Under the pieces are notes generated by a model that was not told where the DNA came from, made no database searches, and saw only the letters and a list, made by a program, of their open reading frames with translations. Below, in pieces: positions 38,313 to 50,973 of a stretch of 64,000 nucleotides of DNA (position 1 is its first letter; each line of letters begins with the position of its first letter). Position numbers and translations under genes: made by a program. This DNA is from Sipunculus nudus. Taxonomy: Eukaryota; Annelida; Sipuncula; Golfingiida; Sipunculidae. The DNA lies in the NCBI GenBank assembly GCA_026874595.1, contig CM049309.1:11768576-11832575 (forward strand). Reading direction: 5' to 3'.

Positions 38313-40336
38313 TTTGGATTTGTTTAGAAGCTTCATCTCAGATGTTGAAGATGATGATGATTATTAGGAAGAGATGCTTATGATTATGATGCTTAATCAG
38401 AGAACATCACTTTATTTACCCAGCATCACCATTTCATCATTTTTAATGCAATATTAATGTTGTAAAGTATCTAATAGGGGAACTATCTGAACAAAATTAG
38501 TGTTAATGGTTAACATCATCATAATCATGCATGATAAAAAGTATCATCTAAATGTTTCAGCTTATAAATAACTTCATGTCTATTGTATGGGATTTACTTA
38601 CCTAGCAGAATTAGCCTATATTTAACCTATAATATGCTTTTGAGTGATGCCCCAGTGGTTGATTAGTCCTCGTAGGTAATAGGTGCATGGGTATGTTTTG
38701 ATTTATTCAGATGCTGAGAGAACTTGAACCAGGAACCAGTGGAGATAAATAAATAAGATATGTGATTTAGAGTGGTTAACCTGTGTTGGAATACTTGATT
38801 GTAGGGAAAGAAAATATCCAAGTTTCTTTAATGATTTTAATATTTGAATGAATTTGAATGATGGCTGGTGTAATGAATGTCTGAAACTGTCAAATGGTGA
38901 ATTCCAAGCTGTTTTTTTTCACCATTTGATTCTGAATTCTAGAGATAAAAGTGGATTAACTGATTAAATTTGACAAATTATAGCCTAATGATAAACTATT
39001 TTCCACTTGTCCCCAGAAACAACAACATCAAAGAGTCCCTAACTTTTTTCCGATAGAAACGTATGCAATTTTCAATTTCTCTTAGACTTCGAAACGTTTG
39101 TTTGAAATATTTTATTAACAAAATAAACTTCAAAACATTTCAAATAAACATGCAAGATTTCTTTTTCAGGAACTTGCCTTCTTGCGACGTCCTGTGATAA
39201 ATTCTTATTTGATTCTTGCAAAATTGCATCATCGAGTGTATGGAGGCAACTTGTCCCCACAAGTACACTTGTATAATTCCAGCAAAATATAAACACAAAC
39301 GCACAACAGGCTCATGAGCATTCAGACGCACACATCCGATCAAATTACCTTGACCACTACTATCAACCGGTCGGTACGCACAGTGTAGCCAATTTATAAA
39401 AAAAATTGTGCATTTCACAGAATATATATTATTGAGATTCACATGCTCTTTCAATAGTAGAATGATAACATATAAGATGAACATCAGGTGCTTGTATCAG
39501 TTCCAAATCATATTTATATATACACAAGTCCATTAGAAAAATCGCTAATTTTGTCCAGTATACTGTGTGTATGTGTTAGGAGGATACAGGTTCTGTGCGT
39601 GATGCATTTCCGTGTATTTAAAAATCAAAACCACCTTAGAGAGCCATGGGTGTGTCTGTGCGTGTGTGTTTGTGTATGTGTTAATTCGAAAGGCTCTTGG
39701 ATAAATGCATAACTGTTTTTCAAATGAACCTACCCAACCATTTAGCCGCCCACAATAAAAAAAAATGCCTTCTTCAAAGCTTACCACCGCATGGAAAGTG
39801 TATGCAGACCCCTTTCTAATTACTGATATTCTTCACATATTTTGCCCAAAATATTTTGCGCATATAACCCAAAGAAATAATCTCATAAGTTGGATGGTAT
39901 TTTACTAATAGTACTTAAATTACATCCTTCATTACAGTACAAAGGTTTCCGAAATCTGAATAGGCCTACTCGCGAAGCTGACACCCCGTTCGGCAGTAAT
40001 CGGGAAATGATCATACACATGGCACGCTTGCGAACAAAAGCTTGAAAATAAATGTAGATGTTTCAAAGATTTTAAAATATGTCACTTGTTTATAATTAAA
40101 TTTTACGTATACAGCCAAGAAAGATGTAGGGGTTCTGCATACTCGTTTAGTACAATCACCGTTCGCGTTCAAGCGGTTTATCTTTGATTATTTCGCCCAA
40201 GTTCACCCATATATACACCCATGGAAGTGAATATTGTATGCACCGATATCATATTACATAATTTTCAATACCAATAACCGTAAAACACTAAAATATTATT
40301 TGGCGTATTTGGAGTCGATGCATAAAAGTAAGTCCA
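38313..40336. other. Sequence between HINT1 and TM2-A, convergent 3' flanks
   Basis: HINT1 (+) and TM2-A (-) are convergent here. A TTTATT at 39111-39116 reads AATAAA on the minus strand and could end TM2-A, though it is 1.2 kb past its stop. Minus-strand open frames at 39072-39484 have no family match and lie where a TM2-A 3' UTR would be. Confidence 0.35.
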
Positions 40337-40606
40337 TTAAAAGCAACAGTTGTTGATAGGTGGCGCTAGCAACGGGACGGTGGCACCATTTGTAACTGCA
40401 GAATCCGTATCGTGTGGTCCGGATCCGGACTGGGCAGGTCCAACAGGTATCATCACTCTGAAATAAAAAAAAATATTTTATAAGTATATTTCAATCCCTT
40501 TTTCGCATGCAATGGGTTTTATAGACTACATTTAACACTTTGCCAGAGATGATGGTTCGGTCCTTTGGAGAACAGTGATTTGGTTTGACAGTGATGTGTT
40601 TGAAGA

Positions 40607-40656
<50 letters not shown>

Positions 40657-43600
40657 CTAATTAATTGAGGTTGCATCTGAAAACCATTACTCCAAATAAT
40701 TATCATACAACACACTGGATCCACACAGGAATGCTCAGCCCGCTGTTACGGCTAGCTTATTTGTTACCACATTTATTTAGAATATATTTATATAAGAAAG
40801 TTCCAAAAGGAAAAAAAATCAGGTTAATTTCAGTCAAAAAATATTCTGAAGCATTCCACGCGCAGTTTGCATGTAACCGTAAAAAATATAAAATCTTAAC
40901 CAACAGAAGTGAGCTGCTTCTCGGAGGAAAAAGCTGACAAGCATAAAATAAATTAATTAAATTAAAAGTAAAAACTGTACCTTTCTTTGGGGGATGGTCA
41001 GGCTGTTGTACGGAGCCGTATCCAGGGTTGTCAAGGCCATACATAGGGGGCGGGGTAGAGGGGTGAATGCTGTAAGCTGGTGGCGCATCTGCACCTGAAA
41101 TATAGCAATGAATTTATATAACCTGGCAACCCACAGAAATGAGCAATGCATAGTTTTATATACGTGCTATCCATTGCATTAAAAATGTTGAGCCTAATTG
41201 TGTAGGAAGTAAAGATTGAAAGTAAAGTATACCTAGCAGAGAAACAATGTAAAACAAGTCATTTATCAGTATATATGAGCGAGATCTTTTACGCAGTGAG
41301 ACCTCTGCTGGTTTCATTTGCCTCGATTACATCTCTATTCAATCAATTGACTGGCGCGTATTATGTGTCCGCAGCTTTACATGTCAAAATCTAATGTCAG
41401 TAACCGATTTCTCTGTTATGTAGTGTGGTTTATTCGCCTTATGTTCGAGAAGGTTTCAAATCTGCGATTTTCTCAAAAGGTTAATTTTCGTGAAAATAAA
41501 ATTTTCGGGAATAAACGGCCTGTCGTTAAAGGTGAACAGTCATTTCTGCTGTGACTTCACTGATATCTCATATAATTTCGATGTACTTGTATATATGTAG
41601 CGTTACCGAAATGGCCTTTACTGTATAGGATATTCCAAATGATATATGTTATTCATGTATACTATTTGTCAAAAACAAAGAAAAAATTCCGGTTCGCTTG
41701 ATATTTCCATAGGCCCTGTCAACTCTATAAGATTTTGAACACATAAGTGACAAAACAATATATTATAAACCCTGTGTAGGGTCATGTATGCATGAGAAGA
41801 TTACGAAAATACAACCCTTGCAAAACACTGAAAAAGGAAAACCCCCGAAAAAATAATTTGGACATATAAAGCAAAAAATAGTTCGTGAGTTGCTGCGATC
41901 GTATGTGTATGTACGTGTATGTGTTTTTAATTAATAAAACGAGGTCAAGGAAAAATTTAAATTGGATTTTATTTTAATTTTATTTTACATATTTCTTCAT
42001 ATACTGATGACAAGAACACGCAATACCTGGAAGAGGCGGGTAAAGAGAAGCGTCGCTTGGCAACCCTTGAGGGCCTGCGCCTGGGTAGGTGTAAGCTGGA
42101 GGCATTGACGTCACGATGACGCAGGTGTTCTGTCCTCGCGCTTCGCGGATAGCGTTCACGAGATCTCGCTCAGCGCTCTCGATGGTGTTGACCTGGCTCA
42201 CTAGACATGGCATACGGAAGAGATCGAAAAGCCAGCCCACGCCTAAACCACCGAAAGTGAAAGTGTAAAGCACACCCCATACAGGACGGTTTAGGTAATA
42301 GTGATGGAAACCCAGAAACCCGAGCGGGAACGCCAGAACGTAGGCTTGATCCAGGTGTTTCTTTCTGAAATATATACAAATGAATTTTGCAAATAAGTAC
42401 TTAAGTCTCGATTGTCATGGTTACGCTTATTTTAGCATTATTTTAGGGTCGATTTAGAAGTAGTAAAACCCTTTTCCTTAAAAAGAAAAAAAATGAATAA
42501 TTTATAAATTTGCAAATATAAGCAGTGATCACTCGATTCCAGGTTGTCATTTCATTTATGCGCTCATATTAAACTTTAGAGCGTCGCTTTTAATGTAGTA
42601 GAACCATTCCCTTCAGTATCACAGTAGTTCTGGAATAACTGAATTTTCTGTTTTATATTAACCTTTAATAACTGCAGCTGGGCATTACATGATAACAATG
42701 AACTTCACCACCACAAGATCCCAATAATATCAATATTGGCCATATAATATCGGTATTGGACCCCATTGTGAGCTCCGAAAATATGTATACAAATTACTGA
42801 CACACCATGCACTGAAACTCTCTTAGTATTTGTTCCATAGGTTAAAAGTGTCTTAAAATCTGCAAATGTTCATAACAATAATCGAGTTGCTTAGCTGAAG
42901 AAAGACGGAAACAACTTACGTTGAAACATAGTCAAAGTACCTGCTATTCACTTTCGGATTCCTGTAAAACTCGAAAGTGTCATCGTTTGCGGTGAAGCTA
43001 CTTTCAAGTTTAACACTGTAACATGGCTCACATTGACTTATTTCTCCTGAGAAAATGGAGGCTAAATAGAAAGTGTGAAGGTATACATGCTCTATTGACT
43101 CGTTCATAATCATTTGACATTCATGATGAGTCATGGTATATTTTGGTTTAAAACAAAATTTAACCAGAAGAATGAATCTGTAGTTTTTATTTGGAAAGCT
43201 CAGTCAGACCTGTAAATTCTAAAAGGGTGTGTCAGAAAGGATTTTCTTAGAGCAGCGTTCTTAAAGGATGCTAGAATCGATTTCATCACCAGAAGAGACA
43301 AAACTAAACAACGAGACCGACACTCACCCAGTTTTTCCATGCATGATCCGCTCGTTGGCTCGCTTTGTCAGTACAGGGATCCGGAACCAGTCTACTATCC
43401 ACCCGACACCCAGCAGTCCAAGCGTGAACGTGTACAGGACGCCAAAGGCTATGTTTCCAAGGTAATAGTGGTGAGCCCCGAGCAAGCCCAGCGGAGTTAC
43501 ACCGAGAACGACTGCGTCACAGGTACGTTTTGGAGTTTTGGTGTCAGTAGTGGGATTGGCGTCAATAACTTTGTTGGTATCTTTCACGAGGAAATGCATG

Positions 43601-43701
43601 CGGCATGCGTCAAAAATCCACCCAAGACCCAAAAAGCCGAAGGTGAACATGTAACCAAAGCCCCAAGCCAAGCGGCCAAGATAGAAGTGGTGTGCTCCTA
43701 A

Positions 43702-43759
<58 letters not shown>

Positions 43760-46700
43760 CAATAATAATAATAATAATAATTACAATAATAATAATAATA
43801 ATAACAGTAATAGTAATAATTATAATTATAATGATGCTACTTTGAGACAGAAATAGGACAAATACGTAGCACACAATTCTATTTTATCTTTTACAGTTCG
43901 TTTTAGCAACTATGGGATCATGCTGTCTATATTTTGTGGACTTTGGCGTATGCTTAGATATAGCCCCAAAATCACTCATATTTCTGCAGTGTATGGACTT
44001 ATCCACCTGAAATTTTGCATGTGTATTCATCCTGGGTAACTTTCTGGATTTCATGACGGGTGGCGCCACCTACATTCACGTTCAGGCTGCAGAAATCCAG
44101 GCTTATATCTAAGGACTGGTTTGACATATCCTTCTGAAATTTAGCATGTAGATAGATCTCACATAGCTCTTTATCATACGAAAAACTGGTGCCGCCGCCT
44201 GCAACCTTTTTTGCACAGCGTCTGTCTGTTTGTCTGCCGTGGGGCAAAATCACTCATATTTCGGCAGTGGTTTGACTTATCTGCCTAAAATTTTGAATGT
44301 GTATTCATCCTGGGTAACTTCCTCGATTTTGTGGCAGGTGGCGCCACCTACTTTCATGTTCAGGCTGCAGACATCCAGGCTTATATCTCAGGACTGGTAT
44401 GACGTATCCTTCTGAAATTTTGCATGTCTATAGATCTCACATAGCTCTTTATCATACGCAAAATTGGTGGCGCCACCCGCAACCATTTTAGCACAGCGTC
44501 CATCTGTTTGTCTGATAAAATCACTCATATCTCGGCAGTGGTTCGATTTATCTGCATAAAAATTTTCAATTGTGTACAACTTGGATAACTTCCTGGATTT
44601 TGTGGCAGGTGGCGCCACCTACATACACATTTCGGCATCAGACGTCCATGCTTATATGCAACACACCTCTCTGTATTTCCCCTCGCCACTCAAGCCTTCC
44701 CTCACTTCACCCGTCTCATTCTGGTTTCGCGTCATCCATGCTTATATGCAAAACATCCTGTCTGTTTCCCCGGGCCTTTCAATCCATGCCTCACTTCACT
44801 CGTCCCACTCTTATTTTGGCGGATACACGTAGTCGCATGTCGACTTCCCGTATTCTAGTTATTATATATATTAGTTTGTGGACTTTGGCGCCTGTTTAGA
44901 TATTACCCCAAAACCAGCTTTGATGCATTCGAACCCCGTCCAACAACACGTTGGTACTGCATGTTGGTTATAATGCATTGTAACCAGTAGCCTACCAGAT
45001 TATGTGACATGACGGATGTTGATTCTTGTAAATAGCGTGATACCCCTGTCCATCTTCTTCTTCTTCTTCCAAAGTATGTGAATATATGTATTGTTCAATA
45101 CGCTCGGTTAAAACCAGGTCCATGCTATATACACAATGCATTCTAAAATAGGCGTATTACACTTTTTTCTTCACAATAATGGAACTTAACGGTGAAGAAA
45201 ATAAGCAAAACATATACACGTTCCTTGAAATCTTTGTTACCACCCGTCCCATTGGTTAGGAAATTATATTAACAGGTTAAGACCATTAATTTCAGATGTT
45301 AATACCTTATATCCGATATGTTAAACGGATTAGAAATGACATAAGAATAAAAATATATTAAAAGAAATGCACAAATTCTTCGCAATTTCACACAATTAAA
45401 AAAAAATAACTTAAAAGAATCTGATTAAGTTTATAATTCCTAGCTCGGGCAATTTAACGCATGCGCAGTTGACGGAGTGCTCTGTCCTTGGCCTGACACT
45501 GCCTTTTTCTATTACATTTACTAGACCAACAATAAAAAGTACAACCACTCGAAAGCAACAATATCATGCTTGACATGCTTGCCCAGCGTGTCATTGTGTT
45601 AACGCGAGCATTAAATGCTGTTGGCGCAATAAAATATTTTAAAGGGGACCTTGGCAGCACTAAACTGTTCTTTCTTTAAACATAATTATATTTACTTACG
45701 TGAATGTATCTGTAAAAAAATATCCATAGTAAATGCTGATATTTAATGTTAATGTTTAACTGTACTAGGTAAATATTAAACAATCCGTTGCGTTTAAACA
45801 AAATTTGTAGTTATCGACTTGTAAAATAAGTACTTTAATAAAATTATAGGTAAAAAGGATATATTCCGGACCCGAAAAGAAGTAATCCAGGGAATCATTT
45901 GGGTAAAAATATATTTATACTGACAGGTTTATGCCTTATGATAACCTCAAGTTGGCAGGAGCCTTTAAAGTGTGTAGGAAAGGAAAGTGTACACGGACTA
46001 GATCACGGATAGCGCTGTTTAATTTGTTTTATATAAACTGTTCCCGGTGTTCTGTGAAATAGAAAATTGACATGAGAATTTGACTTTTATTTGCTCGAAG
46101 AGCCATGTTCATTTACATATGTTTTTGTGTGTATAATATGATCTAAATGCATTGTAAATGTCCAGAGAACCAAATATCCAGAAAAAAAAGAGAGACAGAG
46201 AATTAATAAAGGCACTATTCACTTTGAACCATCAAGATAATTACGTTATTTTGGAATCAAACACTGAATCGATTAGTTATATATGAACTGAGAATCGAGA
46301 AAGCCTTGTCAAATTAAACCCTAAATACAAGGACATTTTATACTGATGGATGAAGGATTTACTTAACGACTAACGATGGTTCTTACAAAAACCCCTTCGA
46401 TTATTGATGGCTCTGACAATAATTGGTACCATGACTTAATACAGCTGCATTAATTGGTAAAACAGAAACAAACAGTTTTCCTATTCTAATTCTGTAAATA
46501 TATCGCATGGTAAAACATTCATTGCAGTAAAGATTGAGAATGTCCATCAAGATAGTTCAAGGCTTATTAAGTATATAGTAGAAAAATGTGACCTTTTGTG
46601 TTCTGTTTCATCAAGAACATGTGGTACATATGCACAACATATATCTGATCTTGTCTTATATGTCGGTATTTGACTGATATCAATATGTTATCGATATTTT

Positions 46701-47847
46701 GTCCATAACTGATACTTTAATGAATTCCTCCTCATAGCCAACCCTATCTTGAAATACTTATTTTCGGGTCGGTTAAACCGATTGGGATAGAGATACATTA
46801 AGTATACCTCATTTTTTAAAGTCACAACCTTATTTTTATCGAGGAGCTTTTTTACTGATGATTATTCAGCTTTCTGTTGAATTATGGTCACATTAATAAG
46901 GCCAAAATAAAAAAAAAGGTATGGTTCTCAGGCACTTTTTAACAGAAATCAGTGCGGGCGGGTGTTTTTTTTATTCTTAATTTTTTGGTAAACTTCGATA
47001 AAAATGTCAATTTTTTAGGGAAAAGCATGATAATAACAGATTTATTTTGTTAAACAAGTAAGAACACTACATAATAAAGGAATTGGTATGATTTTATCTT
47101 CTTGAAAGAAATGTCCGAGCGGTTGAAGCTCAAAATTGGTAAGTTTCTATTGAAAATCAAAATAAAAATTTTTGATGCGGGGGTTTAAAATTGATGCGGG
47201 CGGTGCCTGAGAACCATACCTTTTATATTTTGGCCTAATTGTTTATTTTTAAATGTTCATATATTATTGATTTTAATTTTTCATATACATCAAGTTTATA
47301 ATCAACTGATTTTGACCATATTTAACAGGGGCAGCTTGAGGGTTTCCAGCTGAAGTGAATCAACCGTATAAGAATATTTAAATAAATCAGTTTGTGATGT
47401 TAGCATGCAGGTTACTCATATATAATTATGAAACGACTTACCCACAAGACCGAGCGGGAACCACAGAGTGTAAGCATCGACAAGACTTTTCTCCTTAGCC
47501 TTCTCTGGATCTTGCAAGATTTTATTAGCCCTCGCCACCAGGTAAGGCAGTCGAAACCAGTCTCCTATCCATCCAACACCCAGCAACCCAAACGTGCAGA
47601 GGTACAGCACTCCAAAACCTGGTCTTCTTAGGTAGAAGTGATGGGCACCCAGAAAGCCAAGAGGGATCGCTAGGATGTAAGCATCCGAGAGACTGCGAGA
47701 AGCTGGTCTCACGGCTGCTACAACCACCTCCTGAGGATCCGCAGGAGTCTTGTTTGTTGCTGCTTCAGCGTCCGGACATGCTGCAGCGCTGGTCGCCCAA
47801 GCATGGGTTGCTGCTCCGTTTGTATGTGACACCTTTTCGTCACTCAT
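40337..47847 (-). CDS. TM2-A: four-TM2-domain membrane protein with PPxY tail (480 aa)
   Basis: Six coding exons, in gene order: 47847-47442, 43697-43328, 43015-42920, 42364-42027, 41094-40981, 40455-40337 (stop TAA 40339-40337). All junctions agree in phase (1,2,2,1,1). TM2 domains are two-helix modules with the pattern DAYxLxxPLGxxGxHHFYLxR...GxGWxxDxxRxP; known carriers include the TM2D proteins. Here there are four: about 54-109, 122-178, 194-250 and 295-347. The N-terminal 50 residues are Ala-rich with no signal peptide. After domain 4 comes a Pro-rich tail with PPAY (379-382), PPAY (408-411) and PPMY (419-422), ending NNCCF. Eight membrane segments would put both ends in the cytosol. 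The last acceptor uses the AG two bases after a first CAG, because the first gives an immediate stop. Function unknown; by inference the PPxY motifs may bind WW-domain ubiquitin ligases. TM2-B is its neighbouring paralogue. Confidence 0.85.
40610..40654. repeat. (TA)n microsatellite in TM2-A intron 5
   Basis: About 22 TA units between the last two coding exons of TM2-A. Confidence 0.95.
41095..42026 (-). other. TM2-A intron 4
   Basis: AT-rich, no exon or transposon recognised. Its acceptor (ATATTTCAG) and donor (CCAG then GTATTG) fit phase 1. Confidence 0.6.
42920..43015 (-). CDS. TM2-A exon 3, 96-nt symmetric exon without a TM2-B counterpart
   Basis: This exon starts and ends in phase 2 (acceptor TGTTACAG, donor CAAC then GTAAGT) and encodes 31 complete codons: an acidic and aromatic linker, [20 protein letters not shown] and so on, placed between TM2 domains 3 and 4. 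Skipping it keeps the frame, and TM2-B joins the flanking exons directly with the same phase. It is therefore either a cassette exon or a gain in TM2-A. Confidence 0.7.
43701..43805. repeat. (AAT)n microsatellite abutting TM2-A exon 2
   Basis: About 35 near-perfect AAT units, continuing in degenerate form to about 43831. On the minus strand it reads (TTA)n and runs straight into the TTTTAG acceptor of TM2-A exon 2, so it replaces the usual polypyrimidine tract. Confidence 0.95.
43900..44858 (+). mobile_element. Helitron-like element with ~275-bp tandem repeats (family B), copy 1
   Basis: It lies in TM2-A intron 1. The 12-nt palindrome GGTGGCGCCACC recurs at 44059, 44337, 44466 and 44608, defining tandem units of about 271-278 bp. 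Two shorter repeats of about 90 bp follow (ATGCTTATATGCAA). The right end is a short hairpin (AGTCG...CGACT), then CCGTATT and CTAG at 44855-44858 followed by T, matching the Helitron 3' end rules. The last about 150 bp match the inverted copy at 62814. The left end was not found. Confidence 0.55.
44859..47441 (-). other. Remainder of TM2-A intron 1
   Basis: AT-rich. A 14-nt TGTGGACTTTGGCG at about 44877 repeats the sequence near 43937 on the other side of the family B element. A minus-strand 68-residue open frame at 45454-45660 has no recognisable motif. Nothing else seen. Confidence 0.4.
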
Positions 47848-48063
47848 TCTTAATCCTCTTGCAATTATTACACTAGTTATGTTAATACAGATATAGGAAA
47901 CTGAATATAACCCAACGACTTCAATGTAGAGGCAATTGAAGTCCTCTAGCGAATAGAGTAGGTTTCTAAAACCCTAAAGAGGCGAAATGTCAGCAACAGC
48001 AACAATTAAGTTACTGTATAATCCGTGTGGTCGAACAGGTGTGAGTGAAGTTATCGCTAGGTG

Positions 48064-48110
48064 TATATTACTTGGGAGGGGTCTAGCTCTGTGTTTTATA
48101 TTGCCTGTAC
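48064..48110 (+). repeat. 47-nt inverted repeat, arm 1
   Basis: It matches the reverse complement of 50003-50049 at 45 of 47 positions, including the core CTTGGGAGGGGTCTAG. It sits in the TM2-A promoter or 5' UTR region. Confidence 0.85.
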
Positions 48111-48376
48111 GTTTACCGTTGACCCCTGGGAATGTTTAACTGTTTGCTATCAGTGACTCATAGTCCGGTGCTGCTTGCTTTGCGTTCAAGATAATTTATT
48201 GTCGACTTCAGTTGACGGCCAGTGGCGGGTTTACTGCCTTTGTGACGCACTGGTCGACCGTGAACCTGTGTCGTCAAGGTATCAGTCAGTCATGTGCTCC
48301 GACTCTGAGATACGTGAATATGACTCACAGACGGACACACTCGCTTTTTTTAGATATACCCTAGCCACTACTTGGT

Positions 48377-48377
<1 letters not shown>

Positions 48378-48418
<41 letters not shown>
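48378..48418. repeat. (TA)n microsatellite
   Basis: About 20 TA units with one CA interruption, 530 bp upstream of TM2-A. Confidence 0.95.
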
Positions 48419-49647
48419 ATCTGTAGACCATGACCCATTACACAGTTTCTTGACTCAAGTGCATGGTGTCTGAACTTGAATCACTCGTATCACCTGACCA
48501 CTTACAAGTATACGGCTAAATATATCTATGATAACATACACTTGTAATGTTAATAATTAGTGTACCGAATGATAAAGCAGAATAACTTGCTATAATGCAT
48601 TACTACTGTTATCCTGAATCTACACTACTGGTCTAGCATCGCTCTGAGTCCATTTTTTTAAAATATACCTTGAGTATCTGTTTGTCATAAAAAAATAAAT
48701 ACCGTAGAAAACGTTATTTAAATCAGATAATTAGATTTAAAATGAACTTGAGACCGTTTTGGTTAAAACCATGCATGTTGAAAAATATTTACTCTTAAGG
48801 TACTAGACATATCTCTGTGAAATTTAGAAATCCCAGTATATCATCAATAATGTTGCTAATGCAAAAAGAAAAAAAAAAGATATCTAGTTTTGGTATATTA
48901 TAACTTTTGACGCTTGAAAATTCTAACTATATGCATGTGAATAAAAACATTACTGAGACAGTGGTCGTATAGTCTGGCCATGTAACAATTAAAACGTTGA
49001 ATATTTCTTTAAGTAAATAAATTGTTTATATAAATAATAATTAATAAAATATTTATTCAACTTTACCAACCCTGTTAGAGACGTTTAATATATGAATTTT
49101 CTTTAAATATAATGAAAACGATGGTTTCCCCTTTTTCGAATGATATCAAATAATAAATGATCTATATTTAACTGCTAACATATTTTTACTAAAAACATAA
49201 ATGGCACGTTAAGGCAATCATAAATGCATATAGTATGAAAAAAAGTGGCCAATGCTATATGTGTTTCTGAAATAAACATCGGCAAATATATATAGATAAG
49301 CGTGAACGCTGTATTCTTATATAAAATTTAGGGTATTAACTGTCACGCTGATTTATTGCCAGTATGATTATTGTGACATATGGGCAAGGCTTGATCTTGC
49401 ATTTCCATTTATATTAATGATAAAGCACACTATGCACCTGCATGGATTTCGACCTCGGGTGTATTGGAGATGGCCTAGACATGTATGTCTGTTTGTGTAT
49501 ATACAATGCAGCCGTTATTTAGTAAAAGGTGAGTAACATAAAACAAAACGTCGTCACGTGACTGTTGCTCCCATAGCGAAGATCCTACATTTAGTCCCGA
49601 GCTGATAGTGCAAGACATGTTACACTTGATAGCAGACGCAACCTTCA

Positions 49648-49650
<3 letters not shown>

Positions 49651-49681
<31 letters not shown>
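49651..49681. repeat. (GA)n microsatellite
   Basis: About 15 GA units. Confidence 0.95.
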
Positions 49682-49682
<1 letters not shown>

Positions 49683-49981
49683 CTGCAGTGGGCGGATAAA
49701 TTTATTCATGGAATGTATTCCTCTTATTAACATTCACAAATTCCAAACTCCGGATAAGATTATAGATTTATTTACTCATTATTTGTCATCGGACTTATGA
49801 ATGTTACCTACTGTTGTGCATGCGATTTAAAAACAAAATCTTTGATTCTGTGTTTCTTCTCATATTGGGTACACCCTACCAGCAAGGGAATGTCATTTTG
49901 ATGAGCAATAACACCGCAAATTCATTTTAGCGACCTCTTTTGTGGACGTATAGTGGGTATCCACCGGAAACGGGATGTTTC

Positions 49982-50066
49982 ACGTCACATTCGGACTTCA
50001 AGGTACAGGCAATATACAACACAGCGCTAGACCCCTCCCAAGTAATATAAACGTCACATTCGGACT
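49982..50066. repeat. 47-nt inverted repeat, arm 2, flanked by 16-nt direct repeats
   Basis: The arm at 50003-50049 is enclosed by two identical copies of ACGTCACATTCGGACT (49982-49997 and 50051-50066). The arrangement looks like an insertion or gene-conversion product, but the direct repeats are not placed exactly at the arm ends. Confidence 0.7.
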
Positions 50067-50826
50067 AGTTGATAAAAACCCCTGTATCTGAAATCAATCC
50101 AAAAGTTGATTTAAATTCATATAAGAACCCGTAAAGGATACCTAATTGTAAACCTGGCATAGTGAGCTTTGTGATGGTATACACATTTGAGAACTTTTCG
50201 TTTATTTCTACGATTTGTATAATTGTTAAAATTTAAGTTCTGCTATTTTAAGCAGCCAGTAACAGTTTGACCCTTTTTAATGGACATATTATACTACACA
50301 AAAAAAAGTGTTTTTTTCTGTACTGTGTGTATAACTTGTTGAAAAATGAAATGTTATTGAATTGTTATTGAAACAAAATTCAAAATACAGTGTTAAGGTA
50401 GATAGAGACATGATAGAGGAAACACAAAAAAAGAAAACACTTTTAAGATATTGCCATTTAGTTTAATATTAATATTTGTTGTTACTGGGTGCTTAAAAAA
50501 AAGTACTTTTAACAATTAAAAAATAAATAAAAAATTAAAATATCAGGTGGAAAGTGAATGAAAATTTCAAATATCCAATCATACAGAAGTACGCCACATC
50601 GGTGGGAAATGTCATTTTGGTAAGAAAACGCGCCTATCTACGAACTATCCCAATTCGTAGAGCTACGTATCAGGAGGTTTGCCGGATCACACTGCGCAGA
50701 CTCGGTTTCACAAGAGAACCACTCTGCTGTTTTGGGATTGTTGGAGTCAAAAACTGACCCCCATAATGCACCGAGTCTTCTGTAAACACCAGCGACGAAG
50801 GAATAAATGCAATGAAAATCACAATA

Positions 50827-50973
50827 TAAGCCGTTCATGTGTGTTTGATAAGAGTTGTTAAAAGACATATTACATAAAAATGGATGATTTTTTTTGTAAG
50901 GACGTTATGGAATAAATAATATTTTATAAGCGTATACTCATGTGAAGTGTAAACAGAAGATGTTTCCTCGAAA
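50827..50973 (+). repeat. Segment duplicated at 54764-54910
   Basis: About 147 bp immediately before Helitron copy 2 (from TAAGCCGTTCATGTGTGTTT) recur at 54764 together with the first ~33 bp of the Helitron. Copy 1 at 13733 lacks this flank. Confidence 0.8.

Larger units (their letters stand above)
47848..50825. other. Upstream region of TM2-A
   Basis: It holds the likely TM2-A promoter, one arm of a 47-nt inverted repeat at 48064-48110 (about 217 bp before the ATG), a (TA)n tract at 48378-48418, a (GA)n tract at 49651-49681 and the second arm at 50003-50049. No gene recognised; the short open frames lack support. Confidence 0.45.

Noticed and set aside
40443-40460. First CAG acceptor for the last TM2-A exon
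   Set aside because: Splicing there gives a stop codon after one residue; the AG two bases later gives a 38-residue open tail in phase. Transcript data would decide.
43339-43701. 120-residue plus-strand open frame
   Set aside because: Exact antisense of TM2-A exon 2, whose TM2 motifs and splice phases are convincing.
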